Positions 5,948 through 13,432 are shown, counted from the stretch's first letter. The stretch: 15,430 nt of DNA from an uncultured Cocleimonas sp. (GCA_937974135.1 CALJIH010000079.1:1-15430), one strand, 5' to 3'. Notes: generated from the sequence alone by a model not told the origin. Numbers and translations are program-made.

Positions 5948-7798
5948 TTACTTCTCGACTTGAGAAACATCCCTTACTGCACCTTTTGAAGCCGAAGTCG
6001 CTAAAGCAGCGTAAGCGCGTAATGCGGGTGTAACATTTCTAGGGCGTGGGCCAGCTTTCCAACCATCACTGCCTTTAGCATCCATATCTGCGCGACGTTG
6101 AGCTAATTCATCATCAGAGATTCTTACTGAGATACCACGGTTTGGGATATCGATATCGATCATATCGCCTTCTTGGACTAAACCGATTGCGCCACCTTCA
6201 GCTGCTTCTGGGGATGCATGTCCTATGGATAAACCTGAGGTTCCGCCAGAGAATCGACCATCTGTAACTAAAGCACAGGCTTTACCCAAACCTTGAGATT
6301 TTAGATAGCTAGTTGGATACAACATTTCTTGCATACCAGGGCCGCCTTTTGGGCCTTCATAAATGATCACAACCACATCGCCTTCGACAATGTTATTACC
6401 TAAAATGGCTTCAACCGCGGTGTCTTGAGATTCAAAAACGCGCGCTGGACCAGAGAATTTCAAGATGTGCTCATCAACACCCGCAGTTTTAACCACGCAA
6501 CCGTCTTCAGCAATATTGCCGTAAAGCACCGCTAAACCACCGTCTTTGGAGTAGGCATTTTCAACGTCACGAATACACCCCCCCACTTTATCGATATCTA
6601 GATCATCCCAACGTTTGCTTTGACTAAATGCTTGCGTGGTGCGCACATTACCAGGTGCCGCTTTATAAAACGTTTGTACGTCTTCTGATGGATTGCGTGC
6701 GATATCCCAAGTTTCCAAGGCTTCGCCCATGGTTTTTGCGTGTACGGTATTTACGTCGGTATGAAGCATTCCACCGCGTTCGAGTTCACCTAATATTCTG
6801 AAAACGCCACCTGCACGATGTACGTCTTCCATATGAAATAACTGTGTCGCTGGTGCAACTTTACTAAGATTAGGTACTACGCGTGATAAACGATCGATAT
6901 CATCCATATCGAAATCGACCTTACCTTCATGAGCTGCAGCTAATAAATGCAAAATAGTGTTGGTAGAACCTCCCATGGTGATGTCTAAACTCATGGCGTT
7001 TTCAAAAGCTTTGAAGTTAGCGATATTGCGAGGTAGAGCAGTTTCATCATCTTCTTCGTAATAGCGTTTGGTCAACACCATAATTTGGCGCGCCGCTTCT
7101 AAGAATAACTGCTCACGATCAGCATGCGTAGCCAACATTGAACCATTGCCAGGAAGCGATAAACCTAAAGCTTCGGTTAAACAATTCATTGAATTTGCTG
7201 TAAACATACCTGAGCACGAACCACAGGTAGGACAGGCCGAGACTTCCATTTTCATAACGTCTTCATCAGACTTGGTACTATCAGCAGCAGAAACCATCGC
7301 ATCGACCAAATCGAGTTTGACTGTTTGCTCTTGGATGATCGCTTTACCCGATTCCATCGGGCCACCGGAGACAAAAATCACAGGAATATTCAAGCGTAAT
7401 GCAGCGTTTAACATGCCTGGTGTGATTTTGTCGCAGTTTGAGATACACACTAAAGCATCGGCACAATGCGCATTTACCATGTACTCAACCGAATCCGAAA
7501 TAATCTCGCGTGAGGGCAAACTGTACAGCATGCCATCATGTCCCATCGCGATACCGTCATCGACAGCAATCGTATTAAATTCTTTCGCTACACCGCCCAT
7601 GCGTTCAACTTCACGCGCGACCAGTTGTCCCATATCTTTAAGATGCACATGCCCCGGTACGAATTGCGTAAATGAATTTGAAATCGCGATGATTGGCTTG
7701 TCAAAATCACCATCTTTCATACCAGTTGCACGCCATAAGGCGCGAGCACCCGCCATGTTGCGGCCGTGGGTTGTGGTACGTGAACGATATTTTGGCAT
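5948..7798 (-). CDS. ilvD: Dihydroxy-acid dehydratase
   Basis: Fe-S enzyme of valine, leucine and isoleucine synthesis that dehydrates dihydroxy-acids to 2-keto acids in the cytoplasm. 616 residues, the same length as E. coli IlvD and near-collinear with it. Cluster ligands are seen at Cys122 in CISNCDKITPGM and Cys195 in ACPTCGSCSGMF. Other signatures: FVPGHVHL, GPKGGPGMQEM, DGRFSGGTSGLSIGHASPEAA. The ribosome site AGGA lies about 8 nt before the ATG. It is a single-gene unit here, without other ilv genes, ending at a clear terminator. One oddity: codons for VGGC around 6575-6590 share an exact 15-mer with an intergenic repeat copy. The long open frame on the opposite strand is a shadow. Confidence 0.97.
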   Translation of the reverse strand: MPKYRSRTTTHGRNMAGARALWRATGMKDGDFDKPIIAISNSFTQFVPGHVHLKDMGQLVAREVERMGGVAKEFNTIAVDDGIAMGHDGMLYSLPSREIISDSVEYMVNAHCADALVCISNCDKITPGMLNAALRLNIPVIFVSGGPMESGKAIIQEQTVKLDLVDAMVSAADSTKSDEDVMKMEVSACPTCGSCSGMFTANSMNCLTEALGLSLPGNGSMLATHADREQLFLEAARQIMVLTKRYYEEDDETALPRNIANFKAFENAMSLDITMGGSTNTILHLLAAAHEGKVDFDMDDIDRLSRVVPNLSKVAPATQLFHMEDVHRAGGVFRILGELERGGMLHTDVNTVHAKTMGEALETWDIARNPSEDVQTFYKAAPGNVRTTQAFSQSKRWDDLDIDKVGGCIRDVENAYSKDGGLAVLYGNIAEDGCVVKTAGVDEHILKFSGPARVFESQDTAVEAILGNNIVEGDVVVIIYEGPKGGPGMQEMLYPTSYLKSQGLGKACALVTDGRFSGGTSGLSIGHASPEAAEGGAIGLVQEGDMIDIDIPNRGISVRISDDELAQRRADMDAKGSDGWKAGPRPRNVTPALRAYAALATSASKGAVRDVSQVEK

Positions 7799-7979
7799 GG
7801 GTAATTCCTAAGTTTTAATATAGCTTTAGTGTAGCGCTGAATGGGTGGCTTTGGAATAGGGTCGGAGTTTAAAAGTGTCTAAAAGCGAGAGGTAAATTTA
7901 TTTAAATTGTTATGAGGGGATTTTCTAATAAAAAACGCATTAATAAAAAGAACTTAGTAAAAAAGGGTTCTGAGTTTAA

Positions 7980-7991
7980 AACGATATCGTT
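7980..7991. promoter_or_regulatory. Perfect 12-bp palindrome upstream of the secreted-protein gene
   Basis: AACGATATCGTT is its own reverse complement and ends 24 bp before the ATG at 8016, next to AT-rich sequence that could hold a -10 element. The position suits a dimeric regulator site. No second copy was noticed in the window. Confidence 0.35.
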
Positions 7992-8015
7992 GATTAATTA
8001 TATGAGGTTTAAATT

Positions 8016-8645
8016 ATGGCGTTAAAAATACTAGAAAATAAGGAATACTATAGGAAACAAACAATATTTGATGACAACTCAGACAATGTCAGTTGTCACA
8101 AAAATCAAAGTGTTAGCAAAGATACTCCCCCATTAATTAATACTAAGCGCCTAAGTAAAAACCTGACGCTATGGTTGGGATTGAGTATTCTAAGCGTAGT
8201 CTGTACCAACACGGCACATGCACTACCAGACGCTGAAACGTGTTCAATCGGCATTAGAGAGAATACTGGTGCGGCTGTCATTTCATCACCCAATGGAACT
8301 GAAGTAGCGTTGGATCGCAGATTGTCAGGTCTTGGTAGAAATCCGATAATCAATATGGAAGCGTTTTGTTTTACCGAAGCACGTCCGGATGCTGATGACT
8401 CACAATGTGAAGGACCGAGTCCTTTCGATGTGCCTGACCAGTACTATGTAAATGTTAATAATGGAACTGTTAGATGCGCCTACGAAATTAACAGAAACGA
8501 ATCTTCTATAACTGCTATACAATATTTTCAAGCCAACACAGCGCCGGTCAATGTTCCAATTTTTACACCTCTTGGCATAGTTGCTACCATAAGTGGCTTA
8601 CTTTGGTTTGGTCGCCGCAAACAACAAAAAATGGCGAAGAATTAA
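8016..8645 (+). CDS. Secreted protein with long N-region signal and IPTL/PEP-CTERM-like C-terminal signal
   Basis: 209 residues, no recognised catalytic domain. The ATG has GAGG 8 nt upstream. A polar stretch of about 48 residues precedes a hydrophobic core (about 49-66) and a cleavage-like TAHA|L (after 69). The mature part holds four cysteines (76, 118, 131, 154), suggesting two disulfides outside the cytoplasm. The C-terminus has three parts: VPIFTPLG (180-187), a hydrophobic helix (188-198) and a basic end GRRKQQK. This matches the plan of IPTL-CTERM/PEP-CTERM sorting signals, handled by exosortase-like enzymes. The motif is not a textbook match. An alternative is a simple C-terminal membrane anchor. 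No in-frame ATG exists between the start and the signal core. A repeat-derived hairpin follows the stop by 8 bp. Confidence 0.65.
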   Translation: MALKILENKEYYRKQTIFDDNSDNVSCHKNQSVSKDTPPLINTKRLSKNLTLWLGLSILSVVCTNTAHALPDAETCSIGIRENTGAAVISSPNGTEVALDRRLSGLGRNPIINMEAFCFTEARPDADDSQCEGPSPFDVPDQYYVNVNNGTVRCAYEINRNESSITAIQYFQANTAPVNVPIFTPLGIVATISGLLWFGRRKQQKMAKN

Positions 8646-8653
8646 AACAATCT

Positions 8654-8670
8654 AAAAGTAGGGGGGTGTC
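8654..8670 (+). repeat. G-tract intergenic repeat, copy 2
   Basis: AAAAGTAGGGGGGTGTC, then ATTTTA in place of TTTT. Starts 8 bp after the stop of the secreted-protein gene and forms the left arm of a hairpin with inverted copy 3. Confidence 0.9.
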
Positions 8671-8696
8671 ATTTTAACTATTTAAAACCAATAAAA

Positions 8697-8714
8697 GACA
8701 CCCCCCCACTTTTT
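8697..8714 (-). repeat. G-tract intergenic repeat, copy 3 (inverted)
   Basis: On the minus strand this reads AAAAGTGGGGGGGTGTCTTTT; the A after GT is replaced by G, giving a run of seven G's. It is the only copy in this orientation. Confidence 0.9.
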
Positions 8715-8822
8715 GGTGTTTTTTCCTAATTTATTCGAGTTGAAAAGGTCTATATGGTTTTCATCCTCTATTTTCATAGAGTTATTGAAATAAATAGCCA
8801 CATAGATAATTTAAAAATGCTC

Positions 8823-8842
8823 AAAAGTAGGGGGGTGTCTTT
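8823..8842 (+). repeat. G-tract intergenic repeat, copy 4
   Basis: AAAAGTAGGGGGGTGTCTTT, ending 7 bp from the stop codon of the convergent patatin gene. It is the third copy inside one 203-bp intergenic gap (8646-8848). Confidence 0.9.
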
Positions 8843-8848
8843 AAACAA

Positions 8849-10237
8849 TCAATATTGATTAACTAAACGTTGAAATCCTTCAGAACGAATCAACAAGTTC
8901 TTACCTGCTGATTTCAATTGTTCAATCGTTTTATGTGGTAATTCTAGCGCTGTTGGTACTATTCCAAGATCTGCGATCTCTTTTTCTGTTAAATCCTCCA
9001 GATTGATTTCAATCAGTTGAAAGTCTATATCTGCACAATCTTTGGTTTTTATTTCTTTACAGCGTCCTTCTTGAACTTGCTTCTTCCATCGCGGAAATTG
9101 CGATTTAAGTAAATCTACAGTGTCGATATTGTATTTATTAGATTGGATGGTTGTTGTGGTATCAAGTACGTTTACTGTTGAGGGTGCCTGTCTTATTGAT
9201 CCATGAGCAGGGTTGATAAAGCTGGCTGCGTTAACACTAATGAATACCATTTTTTTGGATTTCTGCATGCCGTAAGTCTTCATCGCATTCCACATACTGT
9301 CATTGTGAAATGAGACAATATCTATGATGGCTCGAATGCCTAGGTTATCAGCTACTCCGCCATCTACTAGGTGTAAATACTTTAGGTTTTGTTTATCTCT
9401 GTAGCCTTTTACTCTTAAAGCGTCAACTAAACGCTTTTGTTTGTTTAATTGGTTCCTGCTTCGTTGATTGCGCTCTTGCACTCGCCATACTATTGGGGAT
9501 GTTTTGCAGGTTCCGGCGTGATTTTGGATGGTGATTGGGGAAAATAAAACTGGTACTGCAGCAGATGCAGCTACAGCTCTTGAGACAGGGTAGCTGTCTA
9601 GATCAGAACATATCCAATTGAAATGATATCCAGTGAAGGCAAAACCTTGTCCCAACGATAAGTCGGTAGCATTGATTACAATGGTCGGTGCATCGGGTCG
9701 CATATCAGCAAAGGTTTTCTTTTTAAAGATTAAACGATTGTAATATTCAGCGGCTAAGTCACTTCGTTCAAAAACGCTCGGGAGCAGTCTAATCCAAGCT
9801 CTTGGGCTGAGTAGTGATAAGCGTAATAATTCTGTTTGGACGCGACGCTTGAGAAAATCTTCTTCAAAGTCTTGAAAGATTTTTTCGCCAAATAATCCAA
9901 AGTAAGCGGAAGTAAAACTACCACCAGAAACCGATGAGATCAGGTCTATCTCGTCTAGTAAGCGTCTTTCTTTACCATTGATGGTAACTGGTGTATCACG
10001 AAGGTGTTGTAATGCTCCATAAGATAAGGCTGCAGAACGCGTACCGCCCCCAGAAAAAGTCATCATTAAAGTCAGTTCATCAGAGCGTTTTTGTTTAATT
10101 GCTGGTTGCTCTTTTGTTGATAGTTCCTTTTTATCTCGATTATCTGAGAGTGGGCGGTTCATTTCAGGAAATGTAACGCTACAGGCACTAATAAATAGTG
10201 TGATAATTATTAGTATTAAATGAGACAAAGAACGCAT
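8849..10237 (-). CDS. Patatin-like phospholipase lipoprotein
   Basis: Predicted lipid acyl hydrolase bound to the envelope by a lipid anchor. Residues 1-18 are a lipoprotein signal ending in the lipobox ISAC with Cys19. Patatin elements follow: oxyanion loop SGGGTRS (62-68), nucleophile elbow SSVSGGS with Ser104, and the dyad Asp292 in HLVDGGVADNLG. The elbow reads S-x-S-G-G rather than the standard G-x-S-x-G, a variant I recall from some bacterial patatin-like lipoproteins. Total length is 462 residues; the part after about 300 is an uncharacterised C-terminal extension. The ATG is only 21 bp from the divergent pseudouridine synthase ATG, and neither has a ribosome site, so promoters overlap or transcripts are leaderless. 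The substrate is unknown. Confidence 0.88.
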   Translation of the reverse strand: MRSLSHLILIIITLFISACSVTFPEMNRPLSDNRDKKELSTKEQPAIKQKRSDELTLMMTFSGGGTRSAALSYGALQHLRDTPVTINGKERRLLDEIDLISSVSGGSFTSAYFGLFGEKIFQDFEEDFLKRRVQTELLRLSLLSPRAWIRLLPSVFERSDLAAEYYNRLIFKKKTFADMRPDAPTIVINATDLSLGQGFAFTGYHFNWICSDLDSYPVSRAVAASAAVPVLFSPITIQNHAGTCKTSPIVWRVQERNQRSRNQLNKQKRLVDALRVKGYRDKQNLKYLHLVDGGVADNLGIRAIIDIVSFHNDSMWNAMKTYGMQKSKKMVFISVNAASFINPAHGSIRQAPSTVNVLDTTTTIQSNKYNIDTVDLLKSQFPRWKKQVQEGRCKEIKTKDCADIDFQLIEINLEDLTEKEIADLGIVPTALELPHKTIEQLKSAGKNLLIRSEGFQRLVNQY

Positions 10238-10258
10238 AGTGTGTGTTAGTTTAGCGTT

Positions 10259-10801
10259 ATGGCAAAAATTATTCTATTCAATAAACCGTATGGTGTTTTA
10301 ACTCAATTTACAGACAATCAAGGTCGTAGGACATTAGCCGATTTCATTACTGAAAAAGGGGTATATGCGGCTGGTAGGTTAGATCGCGATAGCGAGGGTT
10401 TATTGATATTAACGAATGATGGAAAGTTACAAAATAGAATCGCAAGTCCCAAGCATAAAATGAGTAAGACCTATTGGGTGCAGGTTGAAGGCGAGCCGAA
10501 TGAAGTTGATATTCAACCTTTACGCGATGGTATTGAGTTAAAAGATGGTATTACCAAACCAGCAAAGATTAATTTAATTGCAGAACCAGAGAACTTATGG
10601 CCGCGCGAACCACCGGTTAGAGTGAGAAAAACCATTCCAGATAGTTGGTTAGAAATTACTATTGCAGAAGGACGTAACCGACAAGTAAGGCGTATGACGG
10701 CGGCAATTGGTTTCCCGACTTTGCGTTTAATTCGTTATCGGGTAGGGTCTTGGACTATACATGGTTTAGATAATGGCGAGCAAACACTAATAGAAAGTTA
10801 A
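10259..10801 (+). CDS. rluE: 23S rRNA pseudouridine synthase, RluE type (RsuA/RluB/E/F family)
   Basis: Isomerises uridine to pseudouridine; E. coli RluE modifies U2457 of 23S rRNA. 180 residues, covering the catalytic domain without the S4 RNA-binding domain found in RsuA and RluB, as expected for RluE. Motifs: LFNKPYGVLTQF at the start, AAGRLDRDSEGLLILTNDG with catalytic Asp42, KTYWVQVEGEP, and GRNRQVRRMTAAIGFPTLRLIRYRVG near the end. The ATG has no clear ribosome site and stands 21 bp from the divergent patatin start. Two hairpins follow the stop. Assignment to RluE rather than another single-domain family member rests on length and resemblance only. Confidence 0.88.
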   Translation: MAKIILFNKPYGVLTQFTDNQGRRTLADFITEKGVYAAGRLDRDSEGLLILTNDGKLQNRIASPKHKMSKTYWVQVEGEPNEVDIQPLRDGIELKDGITKPAKINLIAEPENLWPREPPVRVRKTIPDSWLEITIAEGRNRQVRRMTAAIGFPTLRLIRYRVGSWTIHGLDNGEQTLIES

Positions 10802-10811
10802 GTTATTAATG

Positions 10812-10847
10812 AATAGGTGGTTTTACTGATAAAACTACCTATTTTAT
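10812..10847 (+). terminator. Rho-independent terminator of rluE
   Basis: A 14-bp stem (10812-10825 with 10830-10843, one G-U pair), tetraloop CTGA and then TTAT. It begins 11 bp after the rluE stop. Confidence 0.8.
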
Positions 10848-10858
10848 ACTTCAACATA

Positions 10859-10893
10859 AAAAGGTAATACAATGACTTGTGTTGCCTTTTTTT
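10859..10893. terminator. Second, bidirectional terminator hairpin
   Basis: A 14-bp stem (10859-10872 with 10877-10890, two G-U pairs read rightward) with loop TGAC and a run of seven T's on the plus strand. The minus strand also ends in TTTTT, so it can stop leftward transcripts, 17 bp after the stop of the small minus-strand reading frame. Confidence 0.8.
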
Positions 10894-10910
10894 ATGCTAA
10901 GAATCTAAGA

Positions 10911-11081
10911 CTAAATGCCTGCTGCTTTTTTCAGATGATTCATTATCTTTTCTCCAACAAAATCAGTTCCAAGGTTTTTTAGATCGACTTCATTGCAACC
11001 GCCCATGCAGAACGTTGTTGAACAGTTGAAAAACTGCCCAAAAATTTTCTGTAATTTTGGCTTTAGAGAGCAACATAACAT
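10911..11081 (-). CDS. Possible small cysteine-rich protein or remnant of a decayed gene
   Basis: A 56-codon frame, ATG at 11081 to TAG at 10911, in the 455-bp gap after rluE. It has five cysteines (two as CC, then NCSTTFCMGGC) and a helical, Lys-rich C-terminus ending KKAAGI. Upstream on the same strand another frame is open from about 11180 and reads protein-like (KVRDGNIKVDVMLLSKAKITE) before stopping near 10995, so the two could be parts of one gene broken by a frameshift. The hairpin at 10859-10893 has a T-run on this strand just past the stop, which suits a real transcript end. The ribosome site is weak, and I recognise no family. The rest of the gap, 11082-11256, is very AT-rich. Confidence 0.3.
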   Translation of the reverse strand: MLCCSLKPKLQKIFGQFFNCSTTFCMGGCNEVDLKNLGTDFVGEKIMNHLKKAAGI

Positions 11082-11178
11082 CTACTTTAATATTTCCATC
11101 TCGAACTTTTTGAGAAAAGAAATTTTTAAATTTTTTGTTTTGTTGAAACTTGCAAAAACTTTTTAAATTAATTTTAAA

Positions 11179-11206
11179 TAGACTTTAATTACTGTTCTAC
11201 TATTAA
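11179..11206 (+). promoter_or_regulatory. Candidate promoter of the membrane protein/oxidoreductase pair
   Basis: TAGACT (11179-11184), a 16-bp spacer and TATTAA (11201-11206), each 4/6 to consensus, in an AT-rich stretch. It would give a leader of about 44 nt to the ATG at 11257. Confidence 0.35.
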
Positions 11207-11256
11207 GCATTTTTATTGCTAAAATCAAATATAGGTTTAGGGTAGGGATAATCTTT

Positions 11257-11691
11257 ATGGAAAACGTAAAAACAAGTACACATTGGATTTTTTGGATGGT
11301 GGTTGCAATGGGTTTGCTTTGGCACGCTGGAGGTTCCATGAATTATATTATGCAAACTAAGCCAGATTTAGTTGCACAATTACCTGAGACTCACCGCGCC
11401 ATTATTGAAGGACGTCCTAGTTGGGCTACAGGTGGCTTTGCTATAAGTGTGTTTGCAGGATTGCTTGGTTGTTTTTTACTGCTGTTTAGAAAGTCTACTG
11501 CAGGCCTACTTTTTATGATCTCTTTGATGGGTACATTTGTAACGATTATCCACACATTACAAGTTGTCTTAGCCAAAAGCAGTTTTTCTGTCAGTGAAAT
11601 TTTCATTATGGTTATTTTGCCTCTCGTAGTAGCTAATTTTTATATTGGTTTTACTTTCTTTTCATTGAAGAAAAATTGGATTTCCAAATAG
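11257..11691 (+). CDS. Small four-helix inner-membrane protein (family often labelled 'sugar transporter')
   Basis: 144 residues with four predicted transmembrane segments (about 9-29, 55-77, 81-102, 112-136). The loop after helix 1 carries QLPETHRAIIEGRPSWATGGFAISVFAG. This pattern (ALPE-hr-ye-xxPxW-x-xGFAIAVFGG) I recall from a family of short bacterial proteins loosely annotated as sugar transporters. It is far smaller than true transporters and no substrate is shown. AGGGA lies about 9 nt before the ATG. The downstream GMC oxidoreductase starts 16 bp after the stop, so both are very likely one operon. Working with that flavoenzyme, for example in membrane electron or substrate handling, is inference only. 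Confidence 0.75.
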   Translation: MENVKTSTHWIFWMVVAMGLLWHAGGSMNYIMQTKPDLVAQLPETHRAIIEGRPSWATGGFAISVFAGLLGCFLLLFRKSTAGLLFMISLMGTFVTIIHTLQVVLAKSSFSVSEIFIMVILPLVVANFYIGFTFFSLKKNWISK

Positions 11692-11707
11692 TTTTTGAGG
11701 CAAAAAA

Positions 11708-13396
11708 ATGAGCACCAATACACAAACATTTGATTATATCATCGTAGGAGCAGGTTCTGCTGGATGTGTATTAGCCAATCGTTTAACAGAAGATGCGAAT
11801 ACTTCAGTCTTGTTATTAGAAAATGGTGGTAGTGATAAAAGTATTTTTATTCAAATGCCCACAGCTCTCTCGATACCAATGAATACCAAGAAATATGCTT
11901 GGCAATTCCATACACAACCAGAGCCCTATTTAAATGATCGTGAAATGCATTGCCCACGAGGTAAAGTGTTGGGCGGCTCGTCATCGATTAATGGCATGGT
12001 TTATGTACGCGGACATGCGCGTGATTTTGATGAGTGGGAAGCACATGGTGCTAAAGATTGGGGTTATGCAAACTGTTTACCTTATTTTAAAAAAGCTGAA
12101 ACTTGGGCCTTTGGTGCTGATGAATACCGCGGAGGTGAGGGTAATTTAGGGACTAATAACGGCAATAATATGCAAAACCCATTGTATCAAGCTTTTGTTG
12201 ATGCGGGTGTTGAAGCTGGGTACTTAGCTACTGAGGATTATAATGGCGCTCAGCAAGAAGGTTTTGGTGCAATGCATATGACGGTAAAAGATGGCAAGCG
12301 TAGTTCTACTGCAAATGCTTATCTACGACCTGCAATGCAGCGCAGTAATTTAACGATTGTAACTAAAGCCTTAGTACATAAAGTATTGCTCGACGAAAAG
12401 CAGGCAGTTGGTGTTCGCTACGAACACAAAGGAAAAACAGTAGATGTAAAAGCAAATTTAGAAGTTATTTTATCTGCAGGTTCAATCGGTTCACCGCATC
12501 TATTGCAACTATCAGGAATTGGTGCCCATGAAGATTTAAATAAAGCTAATATTGAGGTGAATCATTATTTACCGGGTGTAGGGAAAAATCTTCAAGACCA
12601 TCTTGAGTTTTATTTTCAATTTAAATGTAAAAAACCTATCACCTTAAATGGGAAATTGGGATTATGGGATAAGTTTAAGATTGGTACACGATGGATTCTC
12701 AACAAAGATGGTTTAGGGGCGACAAATCATTTTGAATCATGCGGGTTTATTCGGTCGAAAGCTAATGTCGAATGGCCTGATATTCAATATCATTTTTTGC
12801 CCGCTGCGATTCGCTATGATGGTAAAAGTGCATTCGACGGCCATGGCTTTCAAGTTCACGTTGGTCATAATAAACCCAAAAGCCGTGGCACTGTAAAAGT
12901 GGTATCGGCTGATCCAAAAGATCATCCTGAAATACAATTTAATTACCTTCAAGATCAAGATGATATAGAAGGATTTCGCGCTTGTGTCCGCCTAACACGA
13001 GAAATTATTAACCAAGCACCACTGGATAAATATCGAGGTGCAGAAATTCAACCGGGCGAACATATCGAGTCTGATGAGGACATTGATGCCTTTGTAAGAG
13101 AAGCTGTCGAAAGTGCTTATCATCCATCCTGTAGCTGTAAAATGGGTGAGGATGGTATGGCAGTGGTGGATTCGAAATTGCGTGTAAGAGGAATTAAAAA
13201 TTTACGCGTAGTGGATTCATCTGTTTTTCCGACGATTCCAAATGGAAATTTAAATTCACCAACGATTATGTTGGCTGAGCGCGCGGCAGATATCATCAAA
13301 GACTTTGGTATGTTAGAACCTATGTCTTCAGAGGTGGTAATACCCAGTGATTGGAAAGATAAGCAACGATTAACTGAAGCAAAAAGAAAAATATAG
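11708..13396 (+). CDS. BetA-like GMC-family FAD-dependent alcohol dehydrogenase
   Basis: Flavoprotein oxidising an alcohol, collinear with choline dehydrogenase BetA (562 residues against about 556). FAD-binding GAGSAG (15-20) and the first GMC signature RGKVLGGSSSINGMVYVRG are intact. The second signature lies in SAGSIGSPHLLQLSGIG. Active-site His472 (AYHPSCSCKMG) and Asn516 (NGNLNSPTI) are spaced 44 apart, as His466/Asn510 of choline oxidase. BetA-like stretches include NHFESCGFIRS and PDIQYHFLPAAI. GAGG precedes the ATG. Neither a betaine aldehyde dehydrogenase nor a BetI regulator is adjacent; the partner is a small membrane protein instead. Choline is therefore only one candidate substrate; other primary alcohols are equally possible, so I give no gene symbol. 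Confidence 0.88.
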   Translation: MSTNTQTFDYIIVGAGSAGCVLANRLTEDANTSVLLLENGGSDKSIFIQMPTALSIPMNTKKYAWQFHTQPEPYLNDREMHCPRGKVLGGSSSINGMVYVRGHARDFDEWEAHGAKDWGYANCLPYFKKAETWAFGADEYRGGEGNLGTNNGNNMQNPLYQAFVDAGVEAGYLATEDYNGAQQEGFGAMHMTVKDGKRSSTANAYLRPAMQRSNLTIVTKALVHKVLLDEKQAVGVRYEHKGKTVDVKANLEVILSAGSIGSPHLLQLSGIGAHEDLNKANIEVNHYLPGVGKNLQDHLEFYFQFKCKKPITLNGKLGLWDKFKIGTRWILNKDGLGATNHFESCGFIRSKANVEWPDIQYHFLPAAIRYDGKSAFDGHGFQVHVGHNKPKSRGTVKVVSADPKDHPEIQFNYLQDQDDIEGFRACVRLTREIINQAPLDKYRGAEIQPGEHIESDEDIDAFVREAVESAYHPSCSCKMGEDGMAVVDSKLRVRGIKNLRVVDSSVFPTIPNGNLNSPTIMLAERAADIIKDFGMLEPMSSEVVIPSDWKDKQRLTEAKRKI

Positions 13397-13412
13397 AATT
13401 AATAAAAAATTT

Positions 13413-13432
13413 AAAAGTGTCTGGTCCTGAAT
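13413..13432 (+). repeat. Possible degenerate relative of the G-tract repeat
   Basis: AAAAGTGTCTGGTCCTGAAT begins like the repeat (AAAAGT, GTGTCT) but lacks the G-run. It lies 16 bp after the GMC oxidoreductase stop and 98 bp before copy 5. Relatedness is a guess from shared words. Confidence 0.25.

Larger units (their letters stand above)
8654..8714. terminator. Long hairpin built from an inverted repeat pair, likely terminator
   Basis: Arms 8654-8670 and 8697-8713 pair over 16 of 17 positions (one A-C mismatch). UUUUA/UAAAA extends the stem by five pairs past a bulged A, leaving a loop of about 15 bases. The right arm runs into TTTTT and a second T-run follows. It should end transcripts of the upstream gene, and possibly leftward transcripts too. 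Confidence 0.6.

Noticed and set aside
7068..7811. Long open frame (247 codons) on the plus strand opposite ilvD
   Set aside because: It lies entirely antisense to a well-conserved full-length ilvD, has no recognisable domains, and its composition mirrors the ilvD codons.
8847..8860. 14-bp palindrome AATCAATATTGATT at the end of the patatin gene
   Set aside because: It overlaps the last codons and stop, is purely AT-rich and has no downstream T-run suited to a terminator.
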